This document shows, piece by piece, positions 59,308 to 64,000 of a stretch of 64,000 nt of DNA (the first letter of the stretch is position 1; each line of letters begins with the position of its first letter). The DNA lies in assembly GCF_038433135.1 (NCBI RefSeq), contig NZ_JBCDMV010000001.1:92659-156658 (forward strand). Reading direction: 5' to 3'. The DNA is from Luteococcus sp038433135 (lineage in GTDB: Bacteria > Actinomycetota > Actinomycetes > Propionibacteriales > Propionibacteriaceae). Both the position numbers and the translations under genes were made by a program. The notes below the pieces were generated by a model that was given only the letters and a program-made list of their open reading frames with translations, was not told the DNA's origin and did no database searches.

Positions 59308-60498
59308 ATGTCCACCCTTGCTCCGGTGCCCACCCGGGCCCGCCGTCGTTGGCCGCATCACCTGGCCACCGCCGCCCTGGTGGTGCTGTTCTGGGCGGTG
59401 GGGGGCATCGCCTTCTTCGCGTTGGCCAATTCGTTCTACCCGAACCTGGAGGGCATTCCGCCCCGGGACAATGCGCTGTTGGTGGCCGACGTCGTGCTGG
59501 GGCAGGTCAGCTGTCTGCTGCTGGTGCTGGTCCGCAGCCCGCGTCGTGGCCGTGCGGGCTGGGCCGCTCTGGCGGTGATGGCGGGGAGCGCCGTCTCATC
59601 CTGGGCCTTCGCTGTGGTGGTCTACACCCTCGTGCACGTCGCCTCCTGGCGGGACAGGCGTTGGCTGGTGGCGCTGAATGCGGTGGCGCTGGTGGCGGGC
59701 CTGGCCTCCCTGTGGGTGATGCCCGGCTCCACCTTCGGCCCGTGGGAGGTGGTGGGGGTGGTGGTGATGCTCGCGCTGCTGAACCTGTGGGGCCTCTACC
59801 GCGGGCAGAAGATCGCCCTGGTGGACTCCTACCGGGAACAGGCCGAGACCCTGCGCCGCGAACAGGCGGCGGTGCTGGCCCGGACCCGGGCCGAGGAGCG
59901 CACGGTGATCGCCCGGGAGATGCACGACACCCTCTCCCACCGGCTGGCGGTGATCAGCCTGCACGCCGGCGGGCTGTCGATCCGGCCCGACCTGCCGCCG
60001 GAGAAGGTCGCCGAGGCCGCGGTACTGATCCAGACCACCGCCCAGGCCGCCAGCCGGGAACTGCGCGACCTGCTCACTGTGCTGCGCAATGATCCCGCGG
60101 ACCGCACCAGCCCCTTCACCCTGGCGGATCTGGATACCGTCCTGGCGGAGGCTCGCCGGGTCGGCGTCGACGCCGGGCTGCGGCTCGAACCGAGCCTGCG
60201 CAGTCGACTGGAATCCTTGCCCCAGCAGCGATCTGCTGCCCTGATGCAGGCCGTGCGGGAGGGCTTGGCCAATGCGCTGAAGCATGCGCCCGGGCTGCCC
60301 GTCCGGGTGGATCTGGCCGAGGAACACGACGGGGTGCGGGTGCTGGTGACCAATCCATTGGCGGCCGAGCCGTCACGGCTGGCGGGCGGTCATGGCCTGG
60401 TCGGTCTGGACGAGCGGCTGCGGCTGGCCGACGGGCGGCTGCGGCATGGAGTCGCCAAGGGGCACTACCGACTGGAAGCATGGGTGCCATGGAAGTGA
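59308..60498 (+). CDS. Sensor histidine kinase, DesK/LiaS-like (HisKA_3)
   Basis: A 396-residue kinase with five or six membrane helices in the first 165 residues and little extracytoplasmic sequence, a coiled-coil linker, a HisKA_3 domain (REMHDTLSHRLAVISLHAGG, phospho-acceptor His near residue 213) and a HATPase-like domain (REGLANALKHAPGLPVRV, GGHGLVGLDERLRLADG). The ATP lid is abbreviated. Multi-helix membrane sensors of this kind detect membrane or envelope stress. The gene is probably leaderless and overlaps the response regulator gene by 10 bp. An in-frame extension upstream to 58078 is spurious. Confidence 0.87.
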   Translation: MSTLAPVPTRARRRWPHHLATAALVVLFWAVGGIAFFALANSFYPNLEGIPPRDNALLVADVVLGQVSCLLLVLVRSPRRGRAGWAALAVMAGSAVSSWAFAVVVYTLVHVASWRDRRWLVALNAVALVAGLASLWVMPGSTFGPWEVVGVVVMLALLNLWGLYRGQKIALVDSYREQAETLRREQAAVLARTRAEERTVIAREMHDTLSHRLAVISLHAGGLSIRPDLPPEKVAEAAVLIQTTAQAASRELRDLLTVLRNDPADRTSPFTLADLDTVLAEARRVGVDAGLRLEPSLRSRLESLPQQRSAALMQAVREGLANALKHAPGLPVRVDLAEEHDGVRVLVTNPLAAEPSRLAGGHGLVGLDERLRLADGRLRHGVAKGHYRLEAWVPWK

Positions 60499-61151
60499 CC
60501 CGGGTGCTGCTGGCCGACGACGAGGCGCTGGTGCGTGCCGGGCTGCGGATGATCCTGGACGGCGCCAACGCCATCAGCATCGTCGGTGAGGCCGGCGACG
60601 GGCTGGCGGCGGTGCAGGCCGTCCAGACCCTGAAGCCCGACGTGGTGCTGCTGGACATCCGGATGCCGGGGATGGACGGGATCGAGGCGGCCCGGCGGAT
60701 CACGTCGCAACCCGACGCCCCGGTCGTGGTGATGCTGACCGCCTTCGACACCGAGGACTTCGTCGCCGACGCCCTGGCCGCGGGCGCGCAGGGCTTCCTC
60801 CTGAAGAGCGCCCCACCGCAGGAGATCATCGACGCGGTGCCCGCGGCGCTGCGCGGCGAGATGCCCTTCACCCCGGAGGTGCTGCGACGGGTGGCCGGGC
60901 TCGCCGCGCGCACCAGCCAACCCCGGCACGAGGCGGCGGCGCTGGCCGAGCTGAGCGAACGCGAGCTGGAGGTGGCGCTGGGCGTCGCCGACGGGCTGGC
61001 CAATGCCGAGATCGCCGCAAGCCTCAACCTGTCGCTGGCGACGGTGAAGACCTACCTCAACCGGATCTTCGACAAGACCGGCGCCGATTCCCGGGTGCAG
61101 CTGGCCCTGCTGGTGGAGCGCGCCCGGCTCACCGGCAACCTGCCCGGCTGA
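60489..61151 (+). CDS. NarL/LuxR-family response regulator
   Basis: A 220-residue regulator paired with the kinase just upstream. The receiver has VLLADDEALVRAG, Asp in VVLLDIRMPGMDG, VVMLTAFDTED and FLLKSAPPQE. The carboxyl LuxR helix-turn-helix is LSERELEVALGVADGLANAE with SLATVKTYLNRIFDKTG. The start could be 60480 (ATG, three residues longer) or 60489. It probably binds the direct repeats before the kinase gene. Confidence 0.9.
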   Translation: MEVTRVLLADDEALVRAGLRMILDGANAISIVGEAGDGLAAVQAVQTLKPDVVLLDIRMPGMDGIEAARRITSQPDAPVVVMLTAFDTEDFVADALAAGAQGFLLKSAPPQEIIDAVPAALRGEMPFTPEVLRRVAGLAARTSQPRHEAAALAELSERELEVALGVADGLANAEIAASLNLSLATVKTYLNRIFDKTGADSRVQLALLVERARLTGNLPG

Positions 61152-61190
61152 GGCCGCGGCACGGCCACGGTCGGCGCAGAGCAGCCGGGC

Positions 61191-62171
61191 TCAGCTGGCG
61201 CCGACCACCTGGTGCGGCACGTAGTGCTCCTCCAGCGCCGCGCACTCGTCGGCGGTGAGTTCCAGCTCCAGCGCGGGCAGGGCAGAGGTGATGTGCTCCG
61301 GCTTGGTGCCACCGATCAGCGGGGCGGCGACCGGATCACGGGAGAGCAGCCAAGCCAGCGCCACCTGCGCCCGGGGCACGCTGCGCTGCTCGGCCACCAG
61401 GCCAACCGCGTCGACGATCTTGCGATCCGTGTCCTGGGTGGAGTCGTACTTCTGCTTGGCGATCACGTCGCTCTCCGCCCGCTGGGAACTGCTGTTCCAG
61501 TCTCGTGCCAGACGCCCGGCGGCCAGCGGGGAGTAGGGCGTGACACCGATCCCCTTCGCCCGGCACAGCGGCAGCATCTCCCGCTCCTCCTCGCGGTAGA
61601 GCAGGTTGTAGTGGTTCTGCATGCTGATGAAGCGGCTCCAGCCATGCTTCTCGCTGACGTGCAGGGCCTCCAGGAATTGCCAGGCGAACATGGCCGACGC
61701 GCCGATGTAGCGGGCCTTGCCCGAGCGCACCACGTCGTTCAGCGCCTCCATGGTCTCCTCGATCGGGGTGTCGTAGTCCCAGCGATGGATGATGTAGAGA
61801 TCGACATAGTCGGTGCCCAGCCGGGTCAGGCTGGCGTCGATGGCGCTCATGATGTGCTTGCGGGACAGGCCGTGCCCATTGGGCCCCTCGTGCATGGTGC
61901 CGTGCACCTTGGTGGCCAGCACGATCTCGTCGCGGTTGGCCATCTGCTTGAGGTGCTTGCCCAGGATCTCCTCGCTGCCGCCCAGCGAGTAGACGTCGGC
62001 GGTGTCGAAGAAGTTGATCCCGGCATCCAGGGCGGTGCGCATCACCTCGCGTGAGGCGTCCTCGTCGATCACCCAGTCGTGGATCCAGCGGCCGGGCTGG
62101 CCGAAGCCCATCGTGCCCAGGCAGATCCGGGAAACCTCCAGGCCGGTGTGGCCGAGCTTCGTGTACTGCAT
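61191..62171 (-). CDS. Aldo/keto reductase
   Basis: A 326-residue NADPH-dependent AKR, YajO/YghZ-like. The catalytic tetrad can be read as Asp in NFFDTADVYSLG, Tyr in the same segment, Lys in VLATKVHGT, and His in DLYIIHRWDYDT. The amino terminus MQYTKLGHTGLEVSRICLGTMGFG and the IGGTKPEHI cofactor region are typical. It reduces aldehydes or ketones of unknown identity. It converges with the response regulator gene, and its start region faces a REP-like unit. AAGGAGAAC precedes the ATG. Confidence 0.9.
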   Translation of the reverse strand: MQYTKLGHTGLEVSRICLGTMGFGQPGRWIHDWVIDEDASREVMRTALDAGINFFDTADVYSLGGSEEILGKHLKQMANRDEIVLATKVHGTMHEGPNGHGLSRKHIMSAIDASLTRLGTDYVDLYIIHRWDYDTPIEETMEALNDVVRSGKARYIGASAMFAWQFLEALHVSEKHGWSRFISMQNHYNLLYREEEREMLPLCRAKGIGVTPYSPLAAGRLARDWNSSSQRAESDVIAKQKYDSTQDTDRKIVDAVGLVAEQRSVPRAQVALAWLLSRDPVAAPLIGGTKPEHITSALPALELELTADECAALEEHYVPHQVVGAS

Positions 62172-62189
62172 TGTGTTCTCCTTCCGGTC

Positions 62190-62207
62190 GGTTCGACAGG
62201 CTCAGGG
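62190..62207. repeat. REP-like unit
   Basis: GGTTCGACAGGCTCAGGG lies between the aldo/keto reductase and HAD genes. It is a variant of the TCGACGGGCTCAG family seen at 5031. Confidence 0.6.
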
Positions 62208-62215
62208 ATTCGATG

Positions 62216-63055
62216 TCAGATCAGGTTGAGGGCGGCGAAGGCCCTTGCCAGACCATCCTCGTCGACGTGGCTGGTGGTCATGGTCGCCTCGGCCTTGACG
62301 CTGTCCGGGGCATTGCCCATCGCGACGCTGGTTCCGCAGGCCGCGAAGAGCGGCAGGTCGCTGCGGGCGTCGCCGAAGGCGATCAGGTTGGCCCGGTCGG
62401 CTCCCAGGTGGGCGGCCAGCCGGGCGGCGGCGGCGCCCTTGTCGATGCCGATCTGCCCGATCTCGCCGAATTCCGGCACCAGGCCGTTCATCGACCAGGT
62501 GTCGATCTTGGCGCGCCCCTGGAAGCGTCGGGCCAGAGCCTCAAGATCAACACCCCCGACGGGCAGCGCGAAGCTGATCTTGTTGACGTCATCCAGCCGC
62601 TCGGGGCGCCGATCGGTGGCGACGGGCATCAGGGCGTGGGCGGCGGCGACACCCGCGGGGGAGTCGTCGCCCATCAGGCGGGCCATCTCCGGCATCAGTC
62701 GCTCATTCATCCACAGGCCACTGGTGGCCTCCAGGTAGTAGCCCAGACCCAACGAATCCATCCACTCGACGGCCTCGCGGACCACGTCGGCATCGAGGGT
62801 CTGGACGAAGATCGGCTCCCCGGCCAGCTCGATGTAGGAGCCATTGCCGCCGATCAGCCCGTCGAAACCCAGCTCCCACAGGTGCGGATAGATCTCGGGA
62901 CGGCTGCGGCCGGTGCACAGGAAGAGCCGGTGGCCATTGGCCCGGGCGCGACGGACGGCGTCGGCGGCGCTGTCCGGCAGCACGGTCCGGGTGTTCACCA
63001 AGGTGCCGTCGACGTCCAACAGGACGGTGCGGAAAGGGGTGGTCTCTGGGCTCAT
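62216..63055 (-). CDS. HAD-superfamily phosphatase, Cof type (subfamily IIB)
   Basis: A 279-residue HAD-IIB phosphatase. Motif I is VLLDVDGTLVNT (nucleophile Asp), motif II LFLCTGRSRPEI, the lysine of motif III is in DKGAAAARLAAHLG and motif IV is AFGDARSDLPLF. The C2B cap is large. Cof-type enzymes dephosphorylate sugar phosphates, pyridoxal phosphate or other small metabolites. Its ATG overlaps the stop of the antiterminator gene (ATGA), tying it to carbohydrate control. Replacement of the common GDxxND by GDARSD is conservative. Confidence 0.88.
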   Translation of the reverse strand: MSPETTPFRTVLLDVDGTLVNTRTVLPDSAADAVRRARANGHRLFLCTGRSRPEIYPHLWELGFDGLIGGNGSYIELAGEPIFVQTLDADVVREAVEWMDSLGLGYYLEATSGLWMNERLMPEMARLMGDDSPAGVAAAHALMPVATDRRPERLDDVNKISFALPVGGVDLEALARRFQGRAKIDTWSMNGLVPEFGEIGQIGIDKGAAAARLAAHLGADRANLIAFGDARSDLPLFAACGTSVAMGNAPDSVKAEATMTTSHVDEDGLARAFAALNLI

Positions 63056-63921
63056 GGCTGGTCTCCTTGGGGCTGGGCCTGCAGCCGCTCGCCGGCGGTC
63101 AACCGGGCCACGTGCATCGCCAGATAGGTGGTTTCACTACGGGTTACGGGGTTTCCCAGGCGAAGTTCCAGGACTTCGGCGATGTGCCGGGCGCAGCGGG
63201 CGGCATCCGGATAGGCCTGCTCCATCGTGGCCGCCAGCGGATCCAGGTCGTCGGTCAGCTGGGTCTGCTGGCTGGCGCGGACGAAGAAGTAGCGCAGGTG
63301 GGTGATGAAGCGGGCCGCATTGGCCGATTCCCGGTTGATCGGGTGGCCGGTGGCGGAGTCGATGATGTCGAAGACCTGGCCGAAGACGCCGGTCATCTGG
63401 TAGGTCTTCGAGAGGTCCCCGGTGTTGAACGACGCGTTGACCAGGTGCAGGGCGATCGGCATTGCCTCGTCCGGGTCCAGCGGGTGCTCCACCTCGGCAT
63501 TCACCGTGGTCAGGATGCGTTCGGCCAAGGCCACCTCGCGTGGGTAGAGGTGTACCACCTCGGCCCGCAGCGGGTAGTCGACGACGATGTTGGCCTGGGT
63601 GCGTTTGATCGCGAAGCTCAGGTGGTCGGCCAGACCGACGACGGTGCTGGAGGGCAGCGGCCCCTCCAGCTCGTCGCGGAGGTCTTCCAGAGCGCCTGCC
63701 GCCAGGTCGACGTGCTCCGGCGGGATGGAGGCCAACAGCTGGCCGAAGTTGGCCGCATTGCGACCTTCGTCGGGCACGAAGGTGCGCACCACCTTGCTCG
63801 CGTCCACCGGCTGACCCGCCTTGGCCTGGAAGCCGAGACCGCGTCCGGTCAGCACCACCTCCTGGCCCGCGTCATTGCGGGCCAGCACCACATTGTTGTT
63901 GAAGACGCGCAGCAGCTCCAT
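63052..63921 (-). CDS. BglG/LicT-family transcriptional antiterminator
   Basis: A 289-residue regulator: an RNA-binding CAT domain (residues 1-55: LLRVFNNNVVLARNDAGQEV, GRGLGFQAKAG), then two PTS-regulation domains (PRD1 about 70-170 with LADHLSFAIKR and YPREVALAERI; PRD2 about 175-275 with HLRYFFVRASQQ and SETTYLAMHVARL). Such proteins bind RAT hairpins to prevent termination before PTS sugar genes and are set by phosphorylation of PRD histidines. No PTS gene is in the window; it may lie beyond the right edge. AGGAATC precedes the ATG. Confidence 0.9.
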   Translation of the reverse strand: MELLRVFNNNVVLARNDAGQEVVLTGRGLGFQAKAGQPVDASKVVRTFVPDEGRNAANFGQLLASIPPEHVDLAAGALEDLRDELEGPLPSSTVVGLADHLSFAIKRTQANIVVDYPLRAEVVHLYPREVALAERILTTVNAEVEHPLDPDEAMPIALHLVNASFNTGDLSKTYQMTGVFGQVFDIIDSATGHPINRESANAARFITHLRYFFVRASQQTQLTDDLDPLAATMEQAYPDAARCARHIAEVLELRLGNPVTRSETTYLAMHVARLTAGERLQAQPQGDQP

Positions 63922-64000
63922 CGAGATTCCTAGTCAGACGGGGTGCGTGGTGTTTTTCCCCCCCCTTTGTGTTTACGCCCCCAGGCCCCCCCCCCCCCCC
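63922..64000. other. Low-complexity right end
   Basis: After the antiterminator start the sequence becomes T- and C-rich, with C runs of eight or more at 63958-63965 and a longer one at 63986-64000. No gene or RAT hairpin can be recognised; it is likely degraded assembly sequence at a contig end. Confidence 0.6.

Overview
The window is high-GC, densely packed DNA with actinobacterial character: GTG starts, many apparently leaderless genes (a TANNNT -10 box 6-7 nt before the start codon), a MarP-type CvpA/serine protease, a coproporphyrin-type heme oxidase, SigE-like ECF sigma and DivIVA-domain proteins. Gene content is compatible with a Propionibacteriaceae-like organism able to respire nitrite to ammonium; that placement is inference. 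No rRNA, tRNA, CRISPR array, integrase or intact insertion sequence was seen.

Layout. 1-4342: truncated DUF2252 gene, ACT-domain regulator, acyltransferase, MarP-like protease, ArfB ribosome rescue factor, DUF3267 protein. 4352-13188 (all minus strand): a nitrite-ammonification module running histidine kinase, NarL-type regulator, NrfH, NrfA, terminator, then a System II cytochrome c assembly set (TPR protein, CcdA, ResB, CcsB, TlpA/ResA-like). 13304-24116: YibE/F protein, HhH-GPD glycosylase, PerM-like protein, amino acid permease, MprAB-like two-component system, MFS exporter and an S51-peptidase/coiled-coil fusion. 24198-28459: a compact catabolic cassette (FGGY kinase, zinc dehydrogenase, SorC-type regulator, DeoC) with a candidate operator upstream and a possible footprint of insertion. 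28612-35887: phosphatase, small membrane protein, ornithine carbamoyltransferase, AIM24 protein, Mug glycosylase, ECF sigma with a membrane partner, MalY-type C-S lyase, cold-shock protein. 36348-44498: large GH92 glycosidase, VapBC, a 77-base G tract, secreted 5'-nucleotidase, DivIVA-domain protein, cyclophilin-like protein, PTH2. 44719-46410: a thiosulfate-uptake unit (TsuA-like channel plus TusA-like carrier) preceded by an unannotated 40-residue ORF with six Cys codons near its end, a good candidate for a cysteine-sensing leader peptide. 46493-55762: HAD protein, radical SAM/SPASM protein paired with CgoX/HemY, LuxR regulator, alanine racemase, EcsC protein, citrate synthase, Aat, Fpg/Nei. 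55764-64000: DUF5134-like protein, prephenate dehydratase, SRPBCC protein, a decayed remnant, CPBP protease, two-component system, aldo/keto reductase, HAD phosphatase and a BglG/LicT-type antiterminator, ending in C-rich low-complexity sequence.

Repeats give the most unusual signals. (1) Four copies (3635, 17115, 29728, 31809) of a 91-92 bp element with conserved roughly 25-bp inverted arms and unrelated centres; three lie between divergent genes and one supplies the stop codon of the permease gene. (2) A REP-like family (TCGACGGGCTCGG / CCCCGAGCTTGTCGAGGGG) occurs between genes and, in frame, inside two coding regions. (3) A separate 73-bp palindrome lies upstream of mug.
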